A DNA stretch of 64,000 nucleotides from UBA12018 sp051656605 (GCA_051656605.1 JBOGCF010000007.1:1-64000); one strand, 5' to 3'; counted from the stretch's first letter, positions 1 through 8,510 are shown. Notes: a model not told the origin generated them from the sequence alone. Made by a program: numbers and translations.

Positions 1-2
1 AT

Positions 3-365
3 TACACCATCAAGAATCTTGCCGTATGGGGACTTGAACCAACGGTTCCAATTCCTGACGGACACTTTACACGCAAATTCTGGGATTTCGTTCCTCGTGA
101 TAAAGAAAGCAACGACGGTAACCTGATCACCGTAGAAGGCGGTAAATACAAAGCCAATCCATGGGGTCTATTCGATATGCATGGCAACGTAGCAGAATGG
201 ACAGCATCAGAATGCTCAGAACATCCTACATACGCAGGACAAAAAACCGTATGTGGTGGATCATGGCGCGACAGAGCTGCAAAATCTACAGCTTGGACAC
301 GTCGATACTTCCAACCATGGCAAGCGCCATTTAACGTTGGATTCCGTGTCATTATTTCCGAATAA
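3..365 (+). CDS. FGE/SUMF1-domain protein, C-terminal part (partial)
   Basis: The reading frame is open at the window's left edge and ends with TAA at 363-365, so only the last 120 residues are visible. The hallmark of the formylglycine-generating-enzyme (SUMF1, FGE-sulfatase) fold is present: a G-L-F-D-M-H-G-N-V-A-E-W block, then C-G-G-S-W-R-D and a terminal G-F-R-V. Many Bacteroidota proteins with this fold are lipoproteins or gliding/secretion accessory proteins rather than true sulfatase-activating enzymes. The paired active-site cysteines of a real FGE cannot be judged from this fragment. A strong terminator follows directly, so this is the last gene of its transcript. Confidence 0.8.
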   Translation, partial: YTIKNLAVWGLEPTVPIPDGHFTRKFWDFVPRDKESNDGNLITVEGGKYKANPWGLFDMHGNVAEWTASECSEHPTYAGQKTVCGGSWRDRAAKSTAWTRRYFQPWQAPFNVGFRVIISE

Positions 366-390
366 TTAAAATATACACATCACTACTCGA

Positions 391-428
391 AAGTGGTTGC
401 CTAAAAGCTAGGCAACCACTTTTTTTTA
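391..428 (+). terminator. Rho-independent terminator
   Basis: A near-perfect stem (AAGTGGTTGCCTA pairing with TAGGCAACCACTT around a short loop) is followed by a run of eight T. It ends the FGE-domain gene. Confidence 0.9.
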
Positions 429-527
429 TAACTCATGATCATTTTTGGTTCAATCATTGTTATTTCAAAACAACACGATTAATTAATTTAACCAAAGTTT
501 CAACAACGACTAAAGACTATATACAAC

Positions 528-1256
528 ATGAACCAAACAGCAGATTATCAATTGTGCATTCTTGTTCCGATATACAATGAAGAAGAGAATATGAATCGCC
601 TTGAAACAGAACTAGCAAACTATACCACTCAAGCTCTGATAAAAACATGTATTCTATACATCAATGATGGATCAACAGACAAAAGCCTAGATTATATCAA
701 AGATATTTGCAAAAAGCACTCAAACATGTTTTATCTCTCGCTCTCTCGCAACATGGGATTAAGCGCTGCAATGAAAGCCGGTATAGACTACACTTTCTCT
801 GAATATGTAGGATATATTGATGCCGATTTGCAAACCGCACCATCTGATTTCAACTTACTCATACCACATTTACAACAACACCAACTAGTGATGGGTATAC
901 GAGCGATGCGCCAAGATAGTATTATTAAAAAGCTTTCATCCAAGGTTGGAAATGGATTTAGAAGAATGATGACAGGTGATGATATCAAAGATACCGGATG
1001 TCCACTGAAAATAATACATACAGATTATGCGAAACGGATACCTTTTTTCACTGGCATGCACCGCTTTCTTCCGGCCTTAATTATGTTGCAAGAAGCACAG
1101 ATTAAGCAAATTCCAGTAAGACATTTTCCTCGTATTGCCGGTAAATCTAAGTATCACATGTTTAATAGAATGATTGGTCCGTTCAAAGATTGTTTTGCTT
1201 ATCGATGGATGAAACATCGATACATAAACTACAAGATTCAAGATCAACTAATCTAA
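528..1256 (+). CDS. Family 2 glycosyltransferase (DPM1-like)
   Basis: This 242-residue GT-A fold enzyme probably moves a sugar from a nucleotide donor to a lipid or glycan acceptor at the cytoplasmic face of the membrane. Family 2 motifs are visible: V-P-I-Y-N-E at residues 13-18 for donor binding, I-N-D-G-S-T-D at 45-51, and the metal-binding D-A-D-L-Q at 98-102. The order resembles dolichol-phosphate mannosyltransferase and related bacterial enzymes. There are no C-terminal transmembrane helices, unlike the ArnC/GtrB type. It stands alone between two terminators, next to GDP-mannose genes. That context is compatible with a GDP-mannose donor, but the substrate is not shown by the sequence. 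Confidence 0.85.
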   Translation: MNQTADYQLCILVPIYNEEENMNRLETELANYTTQALIKTCILYINDGSTDKSLDYIKDICKKHSNMFYLSLSRNMGLSAAMKAGIDYTFSEYVGYIDADLQTAPSDFNLLIPHLQQHQLVMGIRAMRQDSIIKKLSSKVGNGFRRMMTGDDIKDTGCPLKIIHTDYAKRIPFFTGMHRFLPALIMLQEAQIKQIPVRHFPRIAGKSKYHMFNRMIGPFKDCFAYRWMKHRYINYKIQDQLI

Positions 1257-1271
1257 TAACTACAAATAAAA

Positions 1272-1323
1272 TATCCCTTACAAAAGACACTTACCATTGG
1301 TAAACGATCTTTTATAAGGGACA
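1272..1323. terminator. Bidirectional terminator between convergent genes
   Basis: Inverted repeat ATATCCCTTACAAAAGA ... TCTTTTATAAGGGACAT lies between the GT2 gene (plus) and the manC-like gene (minus). It can serve both strands. Confidence 0.75.
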
Positions 1324-1344
1324 TTCTTTTAGAGAAAAAACTGA

Positions 1345-2385
1345 TTACTCAATCCACTCTTTTATATGCTGTTCGTTCTCTTTCTTGCAAATCAACAAAG
1401 ACTTATTATTATCAACAACGATGTAGCCATCAAGACCTTCCAGAATGCAACGCTTACCATTCGGTACAGAAACAATACAATTCTCACTATCGATCATGCG
1501 AATCGAATCGCCAATAACCGCATTCTTAGTCGTATCCTTACCCGATAACTCATAAAGTGAGCCCCATGTACCAAGATCAGACCACCCAAACGAAGCAGGA
1601 ATCACATAAATATTGTCAGCATGCTCCATAACTGCATAATCTATCGAGATCTTTTCACACTGCGGATAATACTCATCAATCAACACCTGTTCGTCTGAAG
1701 TATAGAAATGTCCTGATATCTGGTCAAAGCTTGAAGCTAATGCAGGCTGAAATTCCCTAAAAGCCTTCTCGATTGTTTTTGCACTCCAGATAAAGATACC
1801 AGAATTCCAATAATAACCTCCTTCATCGATATATTGCTGAGCCACTTCCCTACTCGGCTTCTCTTTAAAAGCCTCTACTTTGTAGAAGTGTTCTTGCTCT
1901 ACATCTGTTCCGGCTTTAATATATCCATAACCTGTTTCGGGACGATGTGGCATAATACCAACTGTTACAATTCTATCGGCATTATTCGAAAACTCAAGAC
2001 CTTCTCGAATCACACGTCTAAAGCATTCAGTATCCATTACGACATGATCGGCCGGAGAGATCACTAGATTAGCATCCGGATCACGTTCTTTTATTTTCCA
2101 GGTCACATAAGCAATACAAGGAGCTGTATTACGCATACATGGCTCTAACAGAATATTCTCTTGTGGTATCTCGGGCAGTTGTTGGTGTATCCAATCTATA
2201 TAATTCTTAGATGTTACAATCCATATTTGTTCCGGTGCGCAAATATTCTTGAAACGGTCTACAGTAAGCTGAATCAAAGTTCTACCAGTCCCTAATACAT
2301 CTACAAATTGTTTTGGTTTGTCTGGGGTACTCATAGGCCAAAAACGACTACCTATTCCCCCGGCCATAATTACAAGATGATTCAT
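1345..2385 (-). CDS. manC: Mannose-1-phosphate guanylyltransferase
   Basis: It makes GDP-mannose from mannose-1-phosphate and GTP in the cytoplasm. The nucleotidyltransferase signature G-G-I-G-S-R-F-W-P (residues 9-17) with a following K-P-K-Q-F is present, as is the sugar-binding F-K-E-K-P motif in mid-protein. At 346 residues it is the single-function form, lacking the C-terminal mannose-6-phosphate isomerase domain of the roughly 470-residue bifunctional ManC/AlgA type. GDP-mannose is the substrate of Gmd and Fcl encoded 0.6-2.8 kb away on the same strand, so the three enzymes form one pathway. An oppositely oriented mutarotase gene separates them. Confidence 0.93.
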   Translation of the reverse strand: MNHLVIMAGGIGSRFWPMSTPDKPKQFVDVLGTGRTLIQLTVDRFKNICAPEQIWIVTSKNYIDWIHQQLPEIPQENILLEPCMRNTAPCIAYVTWKIKERDPDANLVISPADHVVMDTECFRRVIREGLEFSNNADRIVTVGIMPHRPETGYGYIKAGTDVEQEHFYKVEAFKEKPSREVAQQYIDEGGYYWNSGIFIWSAKTIEKAFREFQPALASSFDQISGHFYTSDEQVLIDEYYPQCEKISIDYAVMEHADNIYVIPASFGWSDLGTWGSLYELSGKDTTKNAVIGDSIRMIDSENCIVSVPNGKRCILEGLDGYIVVDNNKSLLICKKENEQHIKEWIE

Positions 2386-2538
2386 ATACGGTATTTTATT
2401 TAATAAGTTGCGAAATTACAAAAAGAAAGCGATTCGTACGACATTTAAGATCATACTCTCTACTTTTATAACAGTCCAAAGTAATGTTTTTATTTAAATA
2501 TAGTACATTCGCAAGCAGAAAATCCAATTATTGAGCAA

Positions 2539-2871
2539 ATGAAGAGATATTGTCAAACACTTAAACTACGCGACAATCGCGAATTAATCAATCAATACAT
2601 CGAAGAGCATCAACACGTATGGCCCGAAATTAAAGCTGGAATCAAAGAAGTTGGCATCATACATATGGATATTTACATCCATGAAAACACTCTTTTTATG
2701 ACTGTAGACACCGTAGATAATTTTGAATGGGATCGAGACATGGCTCGTTTATCTACCCTTCCACGCCAGCAAGAATGGGAAACATACATGGCTAAATTTC
2801 AAGACGCATCACCGGAAAGCACCTCTGCCGAACGATGGGTTATGATGAAACAAATCTTTGCTCTAGACTAA
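2539..2871 (+). CDS. L-rhamnose mutarotase family protein (RhaM/DUF718)
   Basis: A small 110-residue cytoplasmic protein of the RhaM dimeric alpha-beta barrel family, which interconverts alpha and beta anomers of L-rhamnose (and in some members L-fucose). It is close to the roughly 104-residue length of the family. Conserved features visible are the N-terminal L-K-D/R-N-R segment, H-x-x-V-W-P-E-I near residue 25, I-Y-I-H-E-N-T-L-F, and a late W-V-M-M-K. It lies between manC and fcl-gmd on the opposite strand and is monocistronic, ending in a bidirectional terminator. The GDP-fucose neighbourhood hints at L-fucose rather than L-rhamnose as substrate, which is inference only. Confidence 0.85.
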   Translation: MKRYCQTLKLRDNRELINQYIEEHQHVWPEIKAGIKEVGIIHMDIYIHENTLFMTVDTVDNFEWDRDMARLSTLPRQQEWETYMAKFQDASPESTSAERWVMMKQIFALD

Positions 2872-2873
2872 GA

Positions 2874-2930
2874 TATACAAGAAATGCACAGAAATAGGAA
2901 TCGACCATCTCTGTGCGTTTCTTGTATCTA
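2874..2930. terminator. Bidirectional terminator between the mutarotase gene and fcl
   Basis: A long inverted repeat, ATACAAGAAATGCACAGA and its near-complement TCTGTGCGTTTCTTGTAT, lies between the convergent mutarotase and fcl genes. Confidence 0.8.
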
Positions 2931-2945
2931 AAATAAATGACTTAA

Positions 2946-4067
2946 TTAGTTTACCGAATCGTAATACCAAGCAAGCATTTTATCCACACCCTCAGAAATT
3001 TCTATTTTATGCTTCCAACCCAATTGATGCAATTTAGTCACATCAGTCAGTTTACGCATGGTTCCATCGGGTTTTGAAGCATCAAAATGAAGTGCACCGC
3101 CGTAATTGATTTTATGAGCAATCAAAGCAGCCAACTCACCAATACTAATTTCCTTTCCGGTACCAATATTGATATGCGTATTACGTACCTGATGCGCAAT
3201 ATACTCAGAAGGAGCAATCTTCTTACCCGCCTCAACAGCTACAATATCAGCAAAATCAATTTTCTCCATGATATACACACAAGCGTCGGCCATTTCTTCG
3301 CTCCACAAAAACTCACGAAGCGGAGTCCCGGTTCCCCAGATCTCAACTCTACCCGCCTCAACACCATATTTTGCCAAAACGGCTTTCATCTCATCAAGAG
3401 AAGCATTGCCCGATACACCTTCGATAGGTCGCGCATTGAGGTCTTTACGCACAAAAGCCTCATCTCCTTTGTGCAAGGCATCAGACAAAACAATCTTACG
3501 AATCAATGCAGGAAGCACATGACTCTTTTCAAGATCAAAGTTATCATTCGGTCCATATAGGTTCGTAGGCATTACGGAAATAAAGTTCGTTCCGTATTGT
3601 AGGTTATAACTCTCACACATCTTCAGACCCGCAATCTTAGCAATTGCATAAGGCTCATTTGTATATTCGAGCACCCCCATAAGCAACTCATCCTCTTTCA
3701 TAGGCTGAGCACAATCGCGAGGATAAATACATGTGCTTCCTAGAAACAACAGTTTCTTTACACCATGTTTAAACGCACACGATATCACGCTATTCTGAAT
3801 TGCAAGATTATCGACGATAAAGTCGGCACGATAACGATTATTCGCTACAATACCGCCCACCTTTGCCGCCGCTAGAAAAACATATTCAGGCTTTTCATGC
3901 TCAAAAAAAGCATCAACTTCAAACATATTACGCAAATCTAGATCGGCAGACAAACGCCCTACAAGATTCGAATATCCTTTAGCTTGCAAGTTTGACCAAA
4001 TAGCAGAACCCACCAAACCACGGTGTCCTGCCACATATATCTTAGCATCTTTTGCAATCGACATCAT
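2946..4067 (-). CDS. fcl: GDP-L-fucose synthase
   Basis: It performs epimerization and NADPH reduction of GDP-4-keto-6-deoxymannose to GDP-L-fucose. It is a short-chain dehydrogenase fold protein with the nucleotide-binding G-H-R-G-L-V-G-S-A at residues 14-22, a Ser-containing G-S-T-C-I-Y-P segment, and the catalytic Y-A-I-A-K. At 373 residues it is longer than the roughly 320-residue E. coli enzyme. The extra length is an insertion between the substrate-binding region and the C-terminal domain (about residues 195-290), as in the longer Bacteroides form. Its ATG overlaps the gmd stop codon by four bases (ATGA), implying translational coupling. A second in-frame Met directly follows the first. 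Confidence 0.94.
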   Translation of the reverse strand: MMSIAKDAKIYVAGHRGLVGSAIWSNLQAKGYSNLVGRLSADLDLRNMFEVDAFFEHEKPEYVFLAAAKVGGIVANNRYRADFIVDNLAIQNSVISCAFKHGVKKLLFLGSTCIYPRDCAQPMKEDELLMGVLEYTNEPYAIAKIAGLKMCESYNLQYGTNFISVMPTNLYGPNDNFDLEKSHVLPALIRKIVLSDALHKGDEAFVRKDLNARPIEGVSGNASLDEMKAVLAKYGVEAGRVEIWGTGTPLREFLWSEEMADACVYIMEKIDFADIVAVEAGKKIAPSEYIAHQVRNTHINIGTGKEISIGELAALIAHKINYGGALHFDASKPDGTMRKLTDVTKLHQLGWKHKIEISEGVDKMLAWYYDSVN

Positions 4068-5218
4068 TCAAAATAGTTTAGAGTTTTATAACCGCCACGC
4101 TTCAAGTACTCTTCTTTCTTCATCAGCTTCACATCGTGTTTCATCATATCTGCCACAAGATCTTTAAGCGAATACTCGGGAGTCCAGCCTAGTACCTCCT
4201 GCGATTTTGTCGCATCACCTATCAGCAACTCCACCTCCGTAGGACGGAAATATGCAGGATCTACTTCAACAACACTTTTACCAAGCAAAGCTTTCACGTT
4301 AGGAACAAACTCAGCCCCCACTTCCTTGGCCAATTTATGTTCGTCGACAGCAGCTATATATCCTTTTTCATCAACACCGTTTCCTTTAAACGAAACCGTT
4401 ACGCCAACTTCAGCAAACGAAAGCATTACAAAGTCACGCACAGTAGTTGTAACTCCGGTAGCAATCACATAATCCGAAGGTTCGTCTTGCTGCAAGATTG
4501 CATGCATAGCACGCACATAATCTTTTGCATGCCCCCAATCGCGCATAGCCGACAAGTTTCCTAAAAACAAACAATCCTGCATTGTCATCACAATCTTACT
4601 CACAGCACGTGTAATCTTACGTGTTACGAAAGTTTCACCGCGCAACGGAGATTCATGGTTGAAAAGGATACCATTGCTTGCATGCATACCATAAGCTTCA
4701 CGGTAGTTGACCGTAATCCAATATGCATATAATTTGGCTACGGCATAAGGCGAGCGAGGGTAGAAAGGTGTGGTTTCACGCTGAGGAACCTCTTGTACCA
4801 AACCATACAACTCAGATGTTGAAGCCTGATATATACGCGTCTTTTCAGTAAGGCCGAGCAAACGTACAGCTTCCAGAATACGCAATGTACCTATACCGTC
4901 GGCATTGGCAGTGTATTCGGGTGTATCGAAGCTCACCTTCACGTGACTCATTGCCGCCAAGTTATATATCTCATCCGGCTGCACTTCCTGAATGATTCGT
5001 GTAAGGTTCATCGAATCGGTAAGGTCTCCGTAATGTAAAATAAAGCGACGACCGTCTTCATGCGGATCTTGATACAAATGGTCGATACGATCGGTATTAA
5101 AAAGCGAACTTCTACGCTTCAATCCGTGTACCACATAACCTAGCTTTAGCAAGTACTCTGCCAGATATGCACCATCTTGCCCGGTTACTCCTGTAATCAA
5201 CGCGACTTTCTTTTTCAT
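4064..5218 (-). CDS. gmd: GDP-mannose 4,6-dehydratase
   Basis: It converts GDP-D-mannose to GDP-4-keto-6-deoxy-D-mannose, the first committed step to GDP-L-fucose. The N-terminal Rossmann motif G-V-T-G-Q-D-G-A-Y-L-A-E starts at about residue 9. Further typical motifs are G-D-L-T-D-S-M-N-L, the catalytic S-T-S-E-L-Y-G block and Y-A-V-A-K. Its 384 residues are close to the usual 370-380. It is the first gene of a two-gene operon with fcl (four-base overlap). In Bacteroides this pathway supplies GDP-fucose for fucosylated capsule and surface glycoproteins, alongside salvage from host fucose. Confidence 0.95.
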   Translation of the reverse strand: MKKKVALITGVTGQDGAYLAEYLLKLGYVVHGLKRRSSLFNTDRIDHLYQDPHEDGRRFILHYGDLTDSMNLTRIIQEVQPDEIYNLAAMSHVKVSFDTPEYTANADGIGTLRILEAVRLLGLTEKTRIYQASTSELYGLVQEVPQRETTPFYPRSPYAVAKLYAYWITVNYREAYGMHASNGILFNHESPLRGETFVTRKITRAVSKIVMTMQDCLFLGNLSAMRDWGHAKDYVRAMHAILQQDEPSDYVIATGVTTTVRDFVMLSFAEVGVTVSFKGNGVDEKGYIAAVDEHKLAKEVGAEFVPNVKALLGKSVVEVDPAYFRPTEVELLIGDATKSQEVLGWTPEYSLKDLVADMMKHDVKLMKKEEYLKRGGYKTLNYFE

Positions 5219-5381
5219 ATTATTTGAGTTGATATTTTTTATATACGCAACGACTCACACACGTCTATTGTGCGAATCTAATTTTTATTTAATTCGATAA
5301 AAATACAAATAACGATTATACTGACAAAACAAAGAAACAAACCTCTTGTTCTCATTCGCTCTGCTTGCGCCTTATTTATGC

Positions 5382-5389
5382 TATCTTTG
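5382..5389 (+). promoter_or_regulatory. Bacteroides-type -7 element (TATCTTTG)
   Basis: Exact match to TAnnTTTG, 26 bp upstream of the dus start codon. Confidence 0.55.
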
Positions 5390-5415
5390 CAGGCAAAACT
5401 AAAGATTGACAATTG

Positions 5416-6390
5416 ATGACTTCTTCTTTTAAGTTAAGCTTATCTCCATTACAAGGCTATACCGAGGCGATTTATCGCAATGCTCACGCAGCTTGCTTCG
5501 GAGGTATTGACACTTACTTTTCGCCGTTTGTACGCGTAGAAAACAAGCAAGGTGCTGAAAGTCCTTTTCGAAACAAAGATATTCGCGACATACTCCCCGA
5601 ACGCAATACCGTTTCACACTTCGTTCCTCAGCTGATTGCGTCGAATGCCGACGAGCTGTCCCTTATTACAGAGAAGTTCTTATCTCTCGGATATCACGAA
5701 GCCGATATCAACATGGGCTGTCCTTTCCCCATGATTGCTAAAAAGCACAAAGGATCGGGTCTGCTTCCTCACCCCGATGAAGTCGCGGCCTTGCTCGATG
5801 CTGCCGATAGTTATTCTGAAATGAAATTTTCGCTTAAGATGCGACTAGGCTGGGAAGATACAAATGAGTGTTTGGAATTGCTCGACATGATCAACAGTTC
5901 ATGCTTGACCGATGTTGCGGTACATGCCCGCACGGGAAAACAACAATACAAAGGAAACGTACAAATGGATGCTTTCGAAGCATTTTCACAAGGCTGTAAA
6001 AAACCGCTACACTTCAATGGTGATGTATGTACCGTGAATGATATCAATCGTATAAAAGCGGCATATCCGACACTTGCCGGCATATATATAGGCAGAGGCA
6101 TCTTGCAAAATCCGTTTCTACCTCTTTTGTATAAAAAGCAAATCTCATTGCAAACGTTATCGGTAGCCGAAATGGTATCGAAGTTTCATTCCTCGCTATT
6201 CGAGCAATACAGCTCGCTATTACAATGCGACCATCATACGCTACAAAAGATGCAATTATTCTGGGAATACCTTGCTCCTGAGCTCGAAAAGAAGAGTAAA
6301 AAAAGAATCGCTAAATGTAAATCACTCTCTGAGTACCTAAAATTATCTAGTGAAGTTCTAGATAATATCTCAGCTGAAGATTTTGAATAA
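5416..6390 (+). CDS. tRNA-dihydrouridine synthase family protein
   Basis: An FMN-dependent enzyme that reduces uridines in tRNA D-loops. The TIM-barrel N-terminus contains S-P-L-Q-G-Y-T (the family usually has A-P-M-x-x-x-T). The catalytic cysteine sits in N-M-G-C-P (Cys102). Later motifs are H-A-R-T-G-K and I-G-R-G-I-L-Q-N-P for phosphate binding. Length (324 residues) is normal. The ATG at 5416 was preferred over the adjacent in-frame TTG at 5413. It is monocistronic, with a promoter-like element just upstream. Which uridine it modifies cannot be told. Confidence 0.9.
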   Translation: MTSSFKLSLSPLQGYTEAIYRNAHAACFGGIDTYFSPFVRVENKQGAESPFRNKDIRDILPERNTVSHFVPQLIASNADELSLITEKFLSLGYHEADINMGCPFPMIAKKHKGSGLLPHPDEVAALLDAADSYSEMKFSLKMRLGWEDTNECLELLDMINSSCLTDVAVHARTGKQQYKGNVQMDAFEAFSQGCKKPLHFNGDVCTVNDINRIKAAYPTLAGIYIGRGILQNPFLPLLYKKQISLQTLSVAEMVSKFHSSLFEQYSSLLQCDHHTLQKMQLFWEYLAPELEKKSKKRIAKCKSLSEYLKLSSEVLDNISAEDFE

Positions 6391-6452
6391 TCGTACATAT
6401 TAGCTAATCACCGCTTTCTCAAACGCTACTTCCTGGAAAAATAAAGCAAGTT

Positions 6453-6518
6453 AGGTTCTTCTAAAAAGCAAACGAGGTTTATCGATAAACCTAATGAGGT
6501 TCTTGGATAAACTTCGTT
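6453..6518. repeat. Three degenerate 22-nt tandem units with nested palindromes
   Basis: Units start with AGGTT at 6453, 6475 and 6497, exactly 22 nt apart. The middle unit holds the 16-bp palindrome GGTTTATCGATAAACC (6476-6491). The flanking AAACGAGGTTTATC and GATAAACTTCGTTT also pair with each other, so two alternative hairpins are possible. It lies in the 600-bp non-coding stretch after the dus gene. Confidence 0.6.
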
Positions 6519-6596
6519 TACTTCTTTGCAGTAGCATATATGCATATAATACAGACGATTCCTAACGTGTTTAACTGCACAACTTAGTGTAAAAAC

Positions 6597-6892
6597 TAAC
6601 TTTGCCTCTTTATTTGAATCAGGCTTTTGATTTCTGGCAATCCCAAGCTCACCTACATGTCACATAAATTTAGACAATAGAGTTTTCAAATGAAGCATTT
6701 ACCTTAAAATTAAGCCAATACTCTCAAAAGGAAAAATAAATAAGTACGAAACAGTTAAATCAGTTTTTTATGAGGAATATTCTTTATTTCTTTGTAATAG
6801 AAGAACTCAAGAAATAGAGTTACTCGTAAAGACACATAACACATCACTCTACTCCTGTTGGCTTGCGATAAACCGACAGGAGTTCTTTTTTT
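6597..6892 (+). ncRNA. Candidate small non-coding RNA
   Basis: Within the 600-bp gap between the dus gene and the next gene, an exact -7 element TAACTTTG (6597-6604) is followed by about 245 bp without a convincing reading frame, then by a strong terminator at 6851-6892. This is the layout expected for an independent small RNA of about 280 nt. It could equally be the 3' tail of the dus transcript. There is no family recognition. Confidence 0.3.
6851..6892 (+). terminator. Rho-independent terminator
   Basis: Stem ACTCCTGTTGG / CCGACAGGAGT with a short loop, then a T-rich tail. It lies 460 bp after the dus stop codon, so it ends either a long dus tail or a separate small RNA. Confidence 0.85.
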
Positions 6893-6913
6893 ATCCCCAT
6901 GACCACAACTATT

Positions 6914-6970
6914 TAGAAAAATAAAAATCCCTGCCTGTGTTGTACAAAGACAAACACAAACAGGGATTAT
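6914..6970 (-). terminator. Rho-independent terminator
   Basis: On the minus strand an AATCCCTG...CAGGGATT hairpin with extended pairing is followed by TTTTTATTTTT. It ends the small secreted-protein gene. Confidence 0.8.
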
Positions 6971-6991
6971 TGTATACTTTTATGGAATCTA

Positions 6992-7393
6992 TTAATGACG
7001 TCCCCAAACAGACACTTTCGCTTTTCCTCGATGATTGTGCCATCCTTTTACAGAACGATAATAGAATGTAATTTTCTTAATTACACGGCGATTACCTTTT
7101 AGATAAATCTCTCTCGATTCTCCACCGGCTTGGATTACTTGTCTTACTCTAATTTCTTGACGTTGTCCATTGGCAAATTCTACAAATATTCTATCAAATT
7201 CGACCGGAGCTCTATCTACTCTGATTTTTAATCGAGTAAATGTTCCTTTATGACCACTTCTAATTACATCCTTGTCTCCTCTGAAATTTACAGATCTTTC
7301 TCCAAGCTTCTCCCATCTTCCGATGCGTTGTGCCGAAACAGCAAACGTGAATGTGGTAAGAAGCATTAATAACATTACTAACTTTTGCTTCAT
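6992..7393 (-). CDS. Small secreted protein, function unknown (DUF2541-like layout)
   Basis: Starting at the ATG at 7393 gives 133 residues with a clear signal peptide (K-Q-K, a Leu/Met-rich core, then V-S-A-Q). An upstream TTG at 7420 is also in frame. The mature part is basic and rich in beta-forming residues, with R-x-G-R-W, a D-R-I-F-V-E-F-A-N-G segment and a C-terminal K-K-I-T-F-Y-Y-R-S. That overall layout resembles small periplasmic DUF2541-type proteins, but I do not firmly recognise the family. It is monocistronic with its own terminator. It has no cysteines or obvious catalytic residues, so a binding or structural role is more likely than an enzymatic one. Confidence 0.65.
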   Translation of the reverse strand: MKQKLVMLLMLLTTFTFAVSAQRIGRWEKLGERSVNFRGDKDVIRSGHKGTFTRLKIRVDRAPVEFDRIFVEFANGQRQEIRVRQVIQAGGESREIYLKGNRRVIKKITFYYRSVKGWHNHRGKAKVSVWGRH

Positions 7394-7587
7394 AAAATAC
7401 AGATTAATTCTTTTGTTCAATTTTTACTCACAAGCAAAGATATAGAAATATTCTTCATTTCAAAGAATACACTATGTATGCTTTAAAGCATCACTTTATC
7501 ACACAAGTCTAATATATTATAAATATGGAAGATACACAAGCTACAAAACAAAACATAATACGATTATATTTATATAACAAAAAACAC

Positions 7588-7622
7588 AAAGGGGAAACAC
7601 TCAAACGGTATTTCCCCTTCTG
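7588..7622 (-). terminator. Rho-independent terminator of rfbD
   Basis: Stem AAGGGGAAA / TTTCCCCTT. On the minus strand it is followed by a T-rich tail (GTGTTTTTTG). Confidence 0.8.
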
Positions 7623-7643
7623 CACATGATCGTATATATAATT

Positions 7644-8510
7644 TTATGCCATACTGTTCAGCTTGCGTAAACACATAATAAGAGAGTGTTTCCAATAAGG
7701 AATAGTAATATTAAAGTCTTTTTTTATTTTCGCTTTATCAAGTACCGAGAACGACGGGCGACGTACCGGTGTAGGATATTGACTTGATAAGATTGGCTGT
7801 ACATTGCATGTAATACCTTCTTGATCCATGATTTCTTGAGCAAAATCATACCACGAGCAAACGCCTTCGTTAGAGAAATGGTACAGGCCTGACACATCTG
7901 CCAGCTCTTCTGTTTGGATAAGCTTCACAATAGCAGCAGCAAGATCTCCGGCATAGGTTGGTGTACCTACTTGATCAAACACTACATTTAATTGATCTCT
8001 TTCTTTACCTAAACGCATCATTGTTTTTACGAAGTTATTGCCATAAGCAGAGTACAACCATGAAGTCCGGATAATAACTGAATCGCAACCGGAGTCTGTT
8101 ACAGCCTCCTCTCCCGCAAGCTTTGTACGACCATAAACACCTAGTGGCGATGTTGGATCACTTTCTACATAAGGAGTACAAGCTTCTCCTGAAAACACAT
8201 AATCGGTAGATACATGAATCAATCTGCAATTTTCTTCTGCAGCAACTGTTGCAAGGTTTTTAGGAGCAATACAATTCACCATGTATGCAATATCCTGATC
8301 GGTTTCTGCTTTATCAACCGCAGTATAAGCCGCACAGTTGATGATATCTGTTACCTTATGCTCTTTGATAAACGCACGCACTAAATCAAGCTTTGTAATA
8401 TCCAACTGAGCCACATCGGTATAAAGAACCTGCTCATTGTTTGCACCCAGAATATCTTTTAACTCAGAACCTAATTGCCCATTTGCACCGGTTACTAGTA
8501 TTTTCTTCAT
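7644..8510 (-). CDS. rfbD: dTDP-4-dehydrorhamnose reductase
   Basis: The last step of dTDP-L-rhamnose synthesis: NAD(P)H reduction of dTDP-4-keto-L-rhamnose. The N-terminal Rossmann motif T-G-A-N-G-Q-L-G-S-E is at residues 7-16. Also visible are N-C-A-A-Y-T-A-V-D-K-A-E, S-T-D-Y-V-F-S-G, the catalytic Y-G-R-T-K-L-A-G-E, and R-T-S-W-L-Y-S. Length (288) is normal. The usual partners rfbA, rfbB and rfbC are not adjacent, so it is an orphan here. Its leader contains a hairpin followed by a U-run, about 60-80 bp upstream of the start. Confidence 0.94.
   Translation of the reverse strand: MKKILVTGANGQLGSELKDILGANNEQVLYTDVAQLDITKLDLVRAFIKEHKVTDIINCAAYTAVDKAETDQDIAYMVNCIAPKNLATVAAEENCRLIHVSTDYVFSGEACTPYVESDPTSPLGVYGRTKLAGEEAVTDSGCDSVIIRTSWLYSAYGNNFVKTMMRLGKERDQLNVVFDQVGTPTYAGDLAAAIVKLIQTEELADVSGLYHFSNEGVCSWYDFAQEIMDQEGITCNVQPILSSQYPTPVRRPSFSVLDKAKIKKDFNITIPYWKHSLIMCLRKLNSMA

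Noticed and set aside
2..352. 116-codon minus-strand frame opposite the FGE-domain gene
   Set aside because: It is the shadow of a clearly coding plus-strand frame with family motifs, and its translation has no recognisable domain.
3087..3560. 157-codon plus-strand frame opposite fcl
   Set aside because: It lies inside the confidently identified fcl gene in the opposite direction. It has no motifs and no promoter or terminator of its own.
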